The translations under genes and the position numbers were made by a program. DNA of 64,000 bases from Leifsonia sp052114085. Its GTDB lineage: Bacteria; Actinomycetota; Actinomycetes; Actinomycetales; Microbacteriaceae. Shown piece by piece: positions 34,681 through 42,152 of the stretch (positions within the stretch are counted from its first letter, which is position 1; each line of letters opens with the position of its first letter). The stretch spans positions 1,674,001-1,738,000 of the forward strand of contig NZ_JBFREB010000001.1 of NCBI RefSeq assembly GCF_052114085.1. The letters run 5' to 3'. The notes below the pieces were generated by a model, which searched no databases, was not told where the DNA came from, and saw only the letters and a program-made list of their open reading frames with translations.

Positions 34681-35646
34681 GTGGGTACGGAACTGATGGA
34701 CGCTTTCGACCTCTCGTATCAGCCCAGCCAGCTCCTGGGCATCCCGGTCGCGCTCGTCGGTGCGTGCTTCCTGTCTGTCGGCGCGCAGCTGCAGCATCAC
34801 GGCGTCACCAAGGTGGAGGCCACGGCAGGCCACGCCGAGAGCGGACTGAGCTTCCGCCAGCTGGGTCTGCTGCTCGCCCGCCCGTCCTGGGTAATCGGGA
34901 CGCTGCTCCTCGGCCTCGCCATCGTCTTCCAGCTGGTCAGCCTGAAGCTGTCGCCGATCATTCTGGTGCAGCCGCTCGGCGTGGTCGGGCTCGTGATCAC
35001 GAGCATCCTGAACGCGCGCGTCAGCGGGGTGAAGCTGAATCACCAGTCGGTGATCGCTGTGACGCTGTGCGTCAGCGGTGTCGGGGCCTTCGTGCTGCTG
35101 GCCGCGGTGTTCGCACGCGACCTTCCGGTGACGACGCGGGCCCTTGTCGTCATCCTGATCATCCTGGCGGTGGTGCTGATCGCCTTCGGAGTGCTGTTCG
35201 CGTTCCTGCGACACAGGTTCAAGGCGATCATGTACATCGTCGGTGCCGGCGTCCTCTACGGGTTCGTAGCAACGCTCGCCAAGGTCGCGATCGAGCGCAT
35301 CTCGCTCCAGGAGTGGGACTGGCTCCTGGTCGCCTGCATCGTGGCACTCCTGCTCGCTGCCGTGCTGGGCGCCTACTTCGTGCAGAACGCCTACTCGTCA
35401 GGCCCGCCGGATCTCGTCATCGCTGGACTCACGGTCATCGACCCGCTGGTCGCCGTGACCATCGGCATCGTGGTGCTCGACGAGGCGGCCGGTGCGCCCT
35501 GGTGGGCGATGGTCGGCTTCGCGCTGACCGGTTTGGTGGCCATATTCGGTGTGTTCCAGCTCGCGAAGTACCACCCGCAGTCGTCCACGGACGCGCCGGT
35601 GGCCGACCGCATTGCGGACGTCGCCGGGGAAAGCCGCCTAGACTAG
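34681..35646 (+). CDS. DMT superfamily transporter (NIPA/EamA-like)
   Basis: A 321-residue membrane protein with nine or ten predicted helices. Characteristic pieces are IPVALVGACFLSVGAQLQHHGV, FQLVSLKLSPIILVQPLGVVG and GPPDLVIAGLTVIDPLVAVTIG, typical of NIPA-like DMT proteins, some of which move Mg2+ or small metabolites. The GTG at 34681 fits the TAGGGT box as a leaderless start; ATG at 34696 is the alternative. The substrate is unknown. Confidence 0.82.
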   Translation: MGTELMDAFDLSYQPSQLLGIPVALVGACFLSVGAQLQHHGVTKVEATAGHAESGLSFRQLGLLLARPSWVIGTLLLGLAIVFQLVSLKLSPIILVQPLGVVGLVITSILNARVSGVKLNHQSVIAVTLCVSGVGAFVLLAAVFARDLPVTTRALVVILIILAVVLIAFGVLFAFLRHRFKAIMYIVGAGVLYGFVATLAKVAIERISLQEWDWLLVACIVALLLAAVLGAYFVQNAYSSGPPDLVIAGLTVIDPLVAVTIGIVVLDEAAGAPWWAMVGFALTGLVAIFGVFQLAKYHPQSSTDAPVADRIADVAGESRLD

Positions 35647-35740
35647 GCCGTTGAATCGACCGGGCGCATCCACAGCCCGGACCGCGAACGCCGTCGCCGG
35701 ATCCACCAGCCGACGACCACGACCGTAGGGAACGAACCAC

Positions 35741-36994
35741 GTGCCTGATACGAGCGGACCGCATCCCACCCCGCCCGCCCCGGCAGCCCAGAAGCCGCTG
35801 ACCATCGTCATGGGATGCGACACGTTCGCGCCCGATGTCAATGGTGCCGCCCGCTTCGCCGAGCGTCTCGCCGCCGGCCTTTCGGAGCGCGGCCATGACG
35901 TCCACATCGTCGCCCCCGCCGCGAGCCGCAAGCACGGCACCTGGGTGGAGGAGCACGAGGGCAGCAAGATGACGGCCCACCGCCTCCGCAGTTGGCGCTG
36001 GTACCCGCACGACTGGCTGCGTTTCGCCCTCCCCTGGACGAGCAAGGCGAACGCACGACGGATTCTGGATTCTGTCCAACCGGACGTCGTGCACTTCCAG
36101 TCCCACATCGTGATCGGCCGGGGTCTCGCGGCCGAGGCGCAGAAGCGCGGCATCCGCATCGTCGCCACGAACCACGTGATGCCCGAGAACATCGTCGAGT
36201 TCACGCTGCTTCCGAAGTTCCTCCGGAAGACCTTCGTGCGGTTGGCGTGGGCCGACGCGCGCAAGAGCTTCGACCGTGCGGAGTCGATCACCACGCCCAC
36301 CCGGAAGGCAGCCGAATTCCTGGTGTCCGCGATCGGCGACCGCGGCATCCACGCGGTCTCCTGCGGCATCGATGCGCACAACTACACGCCGGACTTCTCT
36401 CCGCGCACAGGCAACACCATCCTCTTCGTCGGCCGGATCACGGGCGAGAAGCACATCGACGTGCTCCTCAACGCCGTCAAACTGCTGCCCGAGAGCCTGG
36501 ACGCGCGCCTCCAGATCGTCGGCGGCGGCGACCAGTTCAAGAACCTCCAGGCCATGGCGGAGAACCTGGGCATCGCCGACCGGGTGCAGTTCCTCGGCTA
36601 CGTGAGCGACGAGGAACTCCGCCAGGCGTACACGCGGGCGACGGTCTTCGCCATGCCGTCGATCGCCGAGCTGCAGTCGATCGCGACCATGGAAGCGATG
36701 TCCTCCGGCCTGCCGGTCGTAGCCGCTGACGCGATGGCTCTCCCGCACCTGGTGCACGACGGCGAGAACGGCCACCTGTTCCGCCCCGGCGACGCGCAGG
36801 ACCTCGCGGACAAACTGGAGAGCGTCCTCACGCTGCCCCAGGACGAACTCGACACGCTCAAGCGCGGATCGCTCCGCATCGTCGCCGCGCACGACATCCA
36901 GACCACGATCAGCACCTTCGAAAGCCTGTATCGTGGTGAGCCGGTGGCCGACCCGGTGACGGACGCGGCCCCCAGCGTGCCCGCTCCGGAGTGA
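35741..36994 (+). CDS. glycosyltransferase family 4
   Basis: A 417-residue GT-B enzyme. The N-terminal half has the acceptor-side start GCDTFAPDVNGAARFAERLA. The C-terminal half has the nucleotide-sugar site NTILFVGRITGEKHIDVLL and the family E-x7-E region in IAELQSIATMEAMSSGLPVV. It resembles actinobacterial GDP-mannose-dependent alpha-mannosyltransferases that build phosphatidylinositol mannosides or glycolipids, but the sugar donor cannot be fixed from sequence. A Pro-rich N-terminal tail of about 18 residues precedes the fold. It lies directly upstream of the tRNA-Met island. Confidence 0.87.
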   Translation: MPDTSGPHPTPPAPAAQKPLTIVMGCDTFAPDVNGAARFAERLAAGLSERGHDVHIVAPAASRKHGTWVEEHEGSKMTAHRLRSWRWYPHDWLRFALPWTSKANARRILDSVQPDVVHFQSHIVIGRGLAAEAQKRGIRIVATNHVMPENIVEFTLLPKFLRKTFVRLAWADARKSFDRAESITTPTRKAAEFLVSAIGDRGIHAVSCGIDAHNYTPDFSPRTGNTILFVGRITGEKHIDVLLNAVKLLPESLDARLQIVGGGDQFKNLQAMAENLGIADRVQFLGYVSDEELRQAYTRATVFAMPSIAELQSIATMEAMSSGLPVVAADAMALPHLVHDGENGHLFRPGDAQDLADKLESVLTLPQDELDTLKRGSLRIVAAHDIQTTISTFESLYRGEPVADPVTDAAPSVPAPE

Positions 36995-37012
36995 CCGGAT
37001 AAGCGCACGATC

Positions 37013-37055
37013 GGGGCGGTAGCTCAGCTGGTCAGAGCAGGGAACTCATAATCCC
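37013..37055 (+). pseudogene. 5' half of an interrupted tRNA-Met (attL-like)
   Basis: Matches the acceptor 5' strand, D-arm and anticodon loop of tRNA-Met (GGGGCGGTAGCTCAGCTGG through ACTCATAATCCC), then diverges with no variable loop or T-arm. Joined to the fragment at 40695 it gives a complete tRNA with a pairing anticodon stem (GGGAA with TTCCT). Confidence 0.85.
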
Positions 37056-37102
37056 ACAACCGTCGCCTGAGAATGCAGCATTTGCAGGGGTGGGCGGGTC
37101 AA

Positions 37103-37125
37103 GTGGTATCTACGGTGGTACCTTC
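37103..37125 (+). repeat. tandem pair of GTGGTACCTAC-like motifs (left end)
   Basis: GTGGTATCTAC (37103-37113) and GTGGTACCTTC (37115-37125), with starts 12 bp apart. The same arrangement recurs at 40567-40589. They are candidate integrase arm-type sites. Confidence 0.6.
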
Positions 37126-37245
37126 GCGTTTGGCTAGTAACCCAGGGATTTTCCGTTCCACTCTTGAGACGCGTCGTCGCTCGATAATCCGCAGATCCGG
37201 TATGTTCGAAGTGGTCTAAAGCCGTGTCGGCGCTCGTGTCGACTC

Positions 37246-37319
37246 GGGGCGGTAGCTCAGCTGGTTAGAGCCCCCGACTCATAATCGGGTAGTCACGGGT
37301 TCAAGTCCCGTCCGCCCTA
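37246..37319 (+). tRNA. tRNA-Met (CAT), intact copy inside the island
   Basis: A full cloverleaf: acceptor GGGGCGG with CCGCCCT (terminal G-U), D-arm GCTC/GAGC, anticodon stem CCCGA/TCGGG around CTCATAA, and T-arm ACGGG/CCCGT with TTCAAGT. The discriminator is A; CCA is not encoded. The anticodon stem and variable loop (TAGTC) differ from the split host copy (TTCCTCGGTC), so this is a distinct gene. tRNA-Ile2 with modified CAT is less likely, given its close match to the split gene. Confidence 0.88.
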
Positions 37320-37434
37320 CTCAAGTCACTGCAAAGGTCCGTCCGAGGCGCTGCGTGGCGACACTCCTTTCGATGCGGCACGAAAACGCGTGCTTTCAGT
37401 AGTGTTCCTACTACGCATTCGAAAGGAGCCCGTC

Positions 37435-37956
37435 TTGCTGCCACACGAATCGCGACTGCAACGGCTCTCTGAAATGCTCGCGCGGGACATCGGGCTGCTA
37501 AAGGAGGGCGTATCAATCGAATCTGCGCTCGGTCGCAGCATCGATGACGCTATGGATCAGGCGATCGCAGATCGGCTGTCCCTTGCCGACGACTTCCTAA
37601 CCATGGCGGATCGTCTGCGACGTTCCCGTTCGGATTTAGCGCGTGCAGCTGTGGCTCGCTACTACTACGCCATGTACCACGCCTTCCGCGCGGTCGCCTA
37701 TCAGGCGGGACGGGGGGACGACCATCAGGAACACTCAAAGCTTCCCGGTTTCATACCTCGCGACTTTCCAGATCAAGCCAATGCATCCAATGCACTGAAA
37801 GACGCCCGCCTAGTCCGGAACGAGGCAGACTACGACCCGTATCCGAGTTCGTCGTCGTATTTCAGGGCGTACGCCAAGTTAGTAGCGCCCACCGCGGCTG
37901 ACTATGTATCAAAGGCGCGCTCGTACGTTCGATCGAAGGGAAACCCACACGCATGA
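37435..37956 (+). CDS. HEPN-like domain protein
   Basis: A 173-residue helical protein. The TTG at 37435 is chosen because AAAGGAG lies 6-8 nt upstream (37422-37428); GTG at 37390 would add 15 residues. A HEPN signature is visible: DLARAAVARYYYAMYHAFRA (long helix) and later ARLVRNEADYDPYP. The usual RNase motif R-x4-6-H reads R-N-E-A-D-Y, so catalysis is doubtful. The stop overlaps the ATPase start (ATGA). GC and codon use (TTA, CTA, AAA, AGT) are unlike the neighbours, which supports recent transfer. HEPN proteins often act in defence or toxin systems. Confidence 0.7.
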   Translation: MLPHESRLQRLSEMLARDIGLLKEGVSIESALGRSIDDAMDQAIADRLSLADDFLTMADRLRRSRSDLARAAVARYYYAMYHAFRAVAYQAGRGDDHQEHSKLPGFIPRDFPDQANASNALKDARLVRNEADYDPYPSSSSYFRAYAKLVAPTAADYVSKARSYVRSKGNPHA

Positions 37957-39605
37957 CGACTAGCACGGATCCAGCGAGCGCCGTCCGTGATGCGTTCTTC
38001 AAGGCCGGGGTGGAGACCATACAAGTCGACGTAAAGCCGTATCCGGATGAGGTCAATCTTGTCGCTTACGTGAACGACCTGGACTTCGCTCGCGCTCTCG
38101 AGGCCTCTTCGGACATCGAGCGTGGGATCCAGGTCGACGGCGGCCCCGTGCGCTTCCTAATTGTGCGAAAAGCGGACGCCGGAAACACAAGGTCCACCTC
38201 AGCGCCGGCGAAAGTATCGGGAGTTCAGGATCAGAAAGTTGCTGATCTCGTCCGGTTGCTGAGCGCGAAGTCCAGGGTTTCCAGCGCTGAGCCCAGCTTG
38301 GTGTACGTGCCCGACGCACGTGCGAGTCTCTCAACTATCGCAGCGGGCAGGCATCACTTGGTTTTCGGCCGTCGGGGAGCAGGCAAGTCGGCCCTGCTCA
38401 TGGAGGCGCGGCGCGGGGTAGAGAGCGAAGGGGCATTGGTGTCGTGGACGAATATCCAAACTCTGCGTCGCGAGAGCCCTCAACGAGTCTTCCTGTACGT
38501 CTTGAACGACGTCTTGACCGCGCTGATTAGTGGGCGAAAGAGTGTGTCGCCGACGTCGCGCCTCTCCCTCGCGCTCTCGGAGATCCTGGAGAAGGTTGAG
38601 GACTTGCTGGGGCTAGCCGAAACCGAACTTCGGGATGCCGAGAGGCTCGTGCCACGCGTGCAGCGCGCCATCGTTCAGTATCTCGAGGTCGAGGACGTCC
38701 GGCTGTTCGTATTCGTTGATGATTTCTACTACGTATCCCGCGATTCACAGCCGCTAATCCTGGACATGCTGCACGGCAGCATTCGCGATTCCAAGGTTTG
38801 GCTCAAAATCGCCTCGATCCGCCACCTCACCAACTGGTGGCAGGCCTCCCCGCCAACGGGCTTGCAAAGTGGACAAGACGCCGATCTCATCGACCTTGAC
38901 GTCACCCTGCAAAATCCGCAGCGAGCCAGCGCCTTCCTGGAGGGCATATTGAGTGCTTACGCTCGCCAGGTCGGGATACCGGCTCTCTCACGAGTCTTCA
39001 GCCGGCCGGCGCTGGATCGCCTCGTGCTGGCCTCTGGCGCTGTCCCTCGGGATTACATGGTCTTGGCCGTGAGCGCGATTGGAAGGGCGGTCCGTCGGCC
39101 GAACGCCAAGTTCGCCGGCGTCCAGGACGTCAACCAGGCGGCAGGTGACGCGGCGAGCGCAAAAATCCAAGAGCTCGAAGAGGACATGGCGGCCAACAGT
39201 GGGGTGGCGCAACGGACTCTTGAGACTCTAGATCTCGTCCGGCGGTTCTGCCTGGATGAGCAAGCCTTCACCTACTTCCTTGTGGGCTACCGCGACAAGG
39301 AAAAGAACGTCGGCCCATACAGTCTGCTGACGGACCTAATGGACGTGCGCCTCATTCACCTCGTGGATGCGGGAGTTTCAGATCCAAATCAAGCGGGCGC
39401 GCGCTTTGAGGCCTACATGCTGGACCTCAGCCAATTCTCGGGTTCCCGACTCAAGCAGCGGATCAGCGTCCTAGATTTCGAAGACGGACTGTTCGTCGCA
39501 AAGCAGACTCGCGGCGATGTGGAGCCCGTGCGGGGAACGACGTCGAGGGAGCTCATCGGGATCCTGCGTAAGGCACCAGTTCTTGAACTGGGCACGCTCG
39601 TCTGA
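37953..39605 (+). CDS. P-loop ATPase of unknown family, partner of the HEPN-like protein
   Basis: A 550-residue protein. Residues 1-75 form a small alpha/beta domain I do not recognise. An ATPase domain follows, with Walker A GRRGAGKS (139-146), Walker B LFVFVDD (251-257) and a sensor-like stretch KVWLKIASIR (281-290), as in AAA/STAND ATPases of the ORC type. The C-terminal half (about 340-550) is helical with winged-helix-like patterns. It is translationally coupled to the HEPN-like gene and lies in the tRNA-Met island with lower GC than its surroundings. No known defence system was recognised. A sensor ATPase with a HEPN effector is a reasonable hypothesis. Confidence 0.72.
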   Translation: MTTSTDPASAVRDAFFKAGVETIQVDVKPYPDEVNLVAYVNDLDFARALEASSDIERGIQVDGGPVRFLIVRKADAGNTRSTSAPAKVSGVQDQKVADLVRLLSAKSRVSSAEPSLVYVPDARASLSTIAAGRHHLVFGRRGAGKSALLMEARRGVESEGALVSWTNIQTLRRESPQRVFLYVLNDVLTALISGRKSVSPTSRLSLALSEILEKVEDLLGLAETELRDAERLVPRVQRAIVQYLEVEDVRLFVFVDDFYYVSRDSQPLILDMLHGSIRDSKVWLKIASIRHLTNWWQASPPTGLQSGQDADLIDLDVTLQNPQRASAFLEGILSAYARQVGIPALSRVFSRPALDRLVLASGAVPRDYMVLAVSAIGRAVRRPNAKFAGVQDVNQAAGDAASAKIQELEEDMAANSGVAQRTLETLDLVRRFCLDEQAFTYFLVGYRDKEKNVGPYSLLTDLMDVRLIHLVDAGVSDPNQAGARFEAYMLDLSQFSGSRLKQRISVLDFEDGLFVAKQTRGDVEPVRGTTSRELIGILRKAPVLELGTLV

Positions 39606-39674
39606 CTTCGCCGCGCCCACCGCAACCTCGCCCCTCACGATCGGGTCTCGCCGAGTCGTACCTATAACGCTCTA

Positions 39675-39777
39675 GTGGTACCCAACATGCGTGGCAGAAG
39701 CCGACAGCTTTCTTCCTTTCGAGCAGTCCCGAGTCCGCAGGAGGGCGGGTGACTCACAGGGCTGTGGTGGTACCTAC
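39675..39777 (+). repeat. two GTGGTACC-type motifs (end of unit 1)
   Basis: GTGGTACCCAAC at 39675-39686 and GTGGTACCTACGTTG beginning at 39767. The second has the same extension (CGTTG) as the motif at 40579. Confidence 0.55.
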
Positions 39778-39851
39778 GTTGCTCCCGGCGGATCCCAGAA
39801 GTTCCGCGGATTTCCGGGGCAACTGCGCCGTTAGTGAGGGATTAACTCGAC

Positions 39852-39894
39852 ACTCATAATCGCTCGGTCACGGGTTCAAGTCCGGCCCGCCCTA
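39852..39894 (+). pseudogene. tRNA-Met 3' fragment, decayed (att remnant)
   Basis: Runs from the anticodon loop (ACTCATAAT) through CGGTCACGGGTTCAAGTCC to CCCGCCCTA. The T-stem 3' strand is altered (CCGGC in place of CCCGT). No acceptor 5' strand or D-arm precedes it. Confidence 0.85.
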
Positions 39895-39917
39895 CTTCGC
39901 ATCGTTAGGATTCGGCC

Positions 39918-40394
39918 ATGACTAGAGCGTCCTGGTGGAATGTCGTGTTCGGCTTGGCCGGGCTCGTGGCGCTGGCGCTGGCCTATCTCCTGTGGGTGGC
40001 TACTCCCGACTTCCCGATCGTCCCGTTCCTGGGAGGCGCTCTCGGCGGCGCGTTCATCGGCGCATCGCTCACCGGGCTCGTGCTGACGAGAGGGGCGGCC
40101 GAGCGGAAGCCGATACCGAGCCACGCAGCCGGCATCGCCGAGATCGACAGGCAGTTGCTCGGCATCCGCCAGGCCATTTCGGGGACCGAGGCCGCTATCG
40201 GCGTCGCGGAGGCGGACGTCCTAGATGCGCACTCGCCGCAATGGCGGATGCAGTCTCAAGGGACGTACAAGCAGGGCGTGGCCCAGTTGGAGCACTTTCG
40301 GGAGCAGGAGCGTGCGGCCGTTGCGGAGCGGGCGAAGGTAGCAGCGATGACCGACAGGCAATGGCGCGCCTACGTCCGGAAGTCGCGTCGGTAG
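39918..40394 (+). CDS. small membrane protein with C-terminal coiled coil, island cargo
   Basis: A 158-residue protein of unknown function. It has two membrane helices (about residues 8-27 and 33-57), the second rich in Gly (LGGALGGAFIGASLTG). A soluble helical tail follows with heptad-like spacing (EIDRQLLGIRQAISGTEAAI and later QEQERAAVAERAKVA). The ATG at 39918 follows a weak TAGGA. It begins 24 bp after a tRNA-Met fragment and is the only gene of the second unit. Confidence 0.6.
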   Translation: MTRASWWNVVFGLAGLVALALAYLLWVATPDFPIVPFLGGALGGAFIGASLTGLVLTRGAAERKPIPSHAAGIAEIDRQLLGIRQAISGTEAAIGVAEADVLDAHSPQWRMQSQGTYKQGVAQLEHFREQERAAVAERAKVAAMTDRQWRAYVRKSRR

Positions 40395-40454
40395 CGCCGA
40401 TACAACGACGAAACGGCCCCGGCCGCCGTCCGGGGTCCCGTGGGTACTTTTCTG

Positions 40455-40589
40455 GTGGTACCCGACTTCGCGTCGGTGGTGCCTATCCGGAGTCGCAAGG
40501 ATCTGAGCCGACATGCCGTATGGCGCACTAGGCGTCCTGGATATCTTGCTCGCGATCGACCGATCAGTGGTACCTACAGTGGTACCTAC
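40455..40589 (+). repeat. four GTGGTACCTAC-like motifs (right end)
   Basis: GTGGTACCCGA (40455), GTGGTGCCTAT (40476), GTGGTACCTAC (40567) and GTGGTACCTAC (40579). The last two are exact copies with starts 12 bp apart, mirroring the tandem pair at the left end. Confidence 0.6.
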
Positions 40590-40694
40590 GTTGGGAGTTG
40601 CATGCAGTTGCTGGGAACGTCACAGCGCCGGCGATCTCTAGAAATTCCGCGGAATTCCGCGGAAGTCCCGCCGTGAGTGGAGGATTAGCCCGAG

Positions 40695-40737
40695 ACTCAT
40701 AATTCCTCGGTCACGGGTTCAAGTCCCGTCCGCCCTA
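40695..40737 (+). pseudogene. 3' half of the interrupted tRNA-Met (attR-like)
   Basis: ACTCATAAT followed by TCCTCGGTCACGGGTTCAAG and CCCGTCCGCCCTA. The T-stem and acceptor strand are intact and pair with the 5' half at 37013. The shared core with the left junction is ACTCATAAT. Confidence 0.87.
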
Positions 40738-40821
40738 CTTTATAGATGGTGCCGCAAGCAGCGACCCGATAACACTTCAATCCCCTAGCTATTCCGCGTC
40801 GCAGGGGTACCGTAACGCGTC

Positions 40822-41343
40822 ATGAATACAACTGGATGGATCATCCTGATCGTCGTCGTGGTCGTCATCATCGTGATCGCCATCATCGCGTTGACCGTCG
40901 GCCGCAACCGTAAGCGCGAGGCCGACCGTCGCCGTGCTGAAGAGATGCGGCAGTCCGCGGCTCAGACCCAACTGGATGCGCGTGAGCGCGAGGCGAAGGC
41001 CGCCCGCGCCGCCGCCGACGCCAAGCAGGCTGAGGTCGACGCGGCGCGCCTGCGTCAGGAGGCTCAGGAGCGCGAGTCGGCTGCGGCCTCGGCCCGTACC
41101 GAGTCGGAAGAGGCGATGCGCAAGGCCGACCGTGTCGACCCCGACGTGCGCACCGACCGCCAGGGCAACCGGGTCGACGACGGAACCCGTCGTGACGCGG
41201 ACACCCATGATGCCGCTGCGGCCGGTACCGCTGGCACCGCCGCGCCCGAGGCGACCGCAGCTCCGGTGGACGACACCACTCCTCACACCGCTCGTCACGA
41301 GGCACCCCGCTTCGACGACGGAAGCGACCGCTCGGCTCGCTGA
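40822..41343 (+). CDS. single-span membrane protein with charged coiled coil
   Basis: A 173-residue protein. An N-terminal helix (WIILIVVVVVIIVIAIIALTV) is followed by a highly charged coiled coil (about residues 27-100, rich in Ala, Arg, Glu and Gln) and an acidic, disordered-looking tail with DDGTRRDADTHD. Such proteins are frequent in Microbacteriaceae, with unknown role. The first chromosomal gene after the island; it has its own TACCGT box and a strong terminator. Confidence 0.75.
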   Translation: MNTTGWIILIVVVVVIIVIAIIALTVGRNRKREADRRRAEEMRQSAAQTQLDAREREAKAARAAADAKQAEVDAARLRQEAQERESAAASARTESEEAMRKADRVDPDVRTDRQGNRVDDGTRRDADTHDAAAAGTAGTAAPEATAAPVDDTTPHTARHEAPRFDDGSDRSAR

Positions 41344-41364
41344 GCTGTAGCACCCACTTCGACG

Positions 41365-41410
41365 GCGAGCGCCGACGCCGGCCCGACGGCCTGTCGGCGC
41401 TCGCTCTTTC
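41365..41410 (+). terminator. terminator after the coiled-coil gene
   Basis: A perfect 12-bp stem, GCGAGCGCCGAC (41365-41376) with GTCGGCGCTCGC (41393-41404), followed by TCTTTC. Confidence 0.8.
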
Positions 41411-41464
41411 CCTGAGGTTCGGCGGGCTAGCATCGATTCGTCGGTACCGAGGGACGGAGGATGG

Positions 41465-42037
41465 ATGCCCGCCTTCGTCGTCGTGCCTCACGCCTCCGCA
41501 GGCTCGGGCGTCGTCGCCCGTCTGTCGGAAAGCGATCGCGCGCGCTTGACCTCGCTCGACGGGGATGTCCTCGCACGGCAACGTTTCCTCGCCGGTCGTG
41601 CGGCCCTGTTCGCCGCGGCGGATCGTCTCGGCGAGCGGGACATCCGGATCGACGCGCGGTGCCCGGACTGCGGGCTGGCGCACGGCCGCCCGCTCGCGCT
41701 GGGTGGTGGGTCACCCGTCCACCTGGCTCTCTCGCATGCTGCCGGCTCTGCGTTCGCGGTGGCGGCGCGCCGTCCCGTCGGGATCGACGCCGAACCCGTG
41801 TCGGGGTCTGCCGACAGGCACGCGGCGATCGACTCACTCGCGCCCGGGCGCGGCAACGCCCTCCGACGGTGGACGGCGATCGAGGCGGTACTCAAGGCCG
41901 ACGGCGGCGGACTGCGCCTGTCGCCGGACGCCGTTCGCATCGGACCCCGCAGCGCGCACCTGCACGGCGTCCGCTACCACCTCGCGACGGCCCGCGCGGT
42001 CGCGTGCGTCGTCACGGTCGCCGAACGCAGACCCTGA
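41465..42037 (+). CDS. 4'-phosphopantetheinyl transferase, Sfp-type
   Basis: A 190-residue enzyme that would load phosphopantetheine onto carrier domains. Visible features are RQRFLAGRAALFAAADRL, DARCPDCGLAHGRP, VHLALSHAAGSAFAVAA and the metal-binding GIDAEP, then WTAIEAVLKADG, which matches the (W/F)xxKEAxxKA motif with I in place of K. GGAGG lies 4 nt before the ATG. It converges on the operon encoding an NRPS-like protein with a carrier domain (43454-47452), its probable substrate. Confidence 0.87.
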   Translation: MPAFVVVPHASAGSGVVARLSESDRARLTSLDGDVLARQRFLAGRAALFAAADRLGERDIRIDARCPDCGLAHGRPLALGGGSPVHLALSHAAGSAFAVAARRPVGIDAEPVSGSADRHAAIDSLAPGRGNALRRWTAIEAVLKADGGGLRLSPDAVRIGPRSAHLHGVRYHLATARAVACVVTVAERRP

Positions 42038-42152
42038 CCCCGCGAGGTGCGCCTTGTGGTCGCTATTCGGCGCGAATAACAGCATCTACTCACCTCTCAC
42101 GGGCGGAGGCGCCTGGGAAGGCCGGACGTGAGGCGGACGGGAGCGGGCGAAG

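Larger units (their letters stand above)
39606..39917. other. right end of cargo unit 1, non-coding
   Basis: 312 bp without a convincing gene. It contains two GTGGTACC motifs (39675-39686 and 39767-39777), a stretch GAAGTTCCGCGGATTTCCGG similar to one at 40640-40665, and the tRNA 3' fragment at 39852-39894. Confidence 0.7.
40395..40821. other. right end of the island, non-coding
   Basis: 427 bp without a convincing gene. It contains four GTGGTACC-type motifs, a tandem ATTCCGCGGA repeat (about 40643-40664), and the tRNA-Met 3' fragment at 40695-40737. A -10 box TACCGT (40808-40813) lies 8 nt before the next gene, suggesting a leaderless start there. Confidence 0.7.

Noticed and set aside
37390..37434. 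Longer HEPN-like protein starting at GTG 37390
   Set aside because: The TTG at 37435 has a well-placed AAAGGAG, and the extra 15 residues are not HEPN-like.
37320..40821. Search for an integrase, transposase or replication gene in the tRNA-Met island
   Set aside because: None of the open frames on either strand shows a tyrosine or serine recombinase motif, so no mobility gene is reported.
42060..42110. Hairpin GCTATTCGGCGCGAATAAC between the PPTase and peptidase genes
   Set aside because: The stem is only about 6 bp with no T run; too weak to call a terminator.
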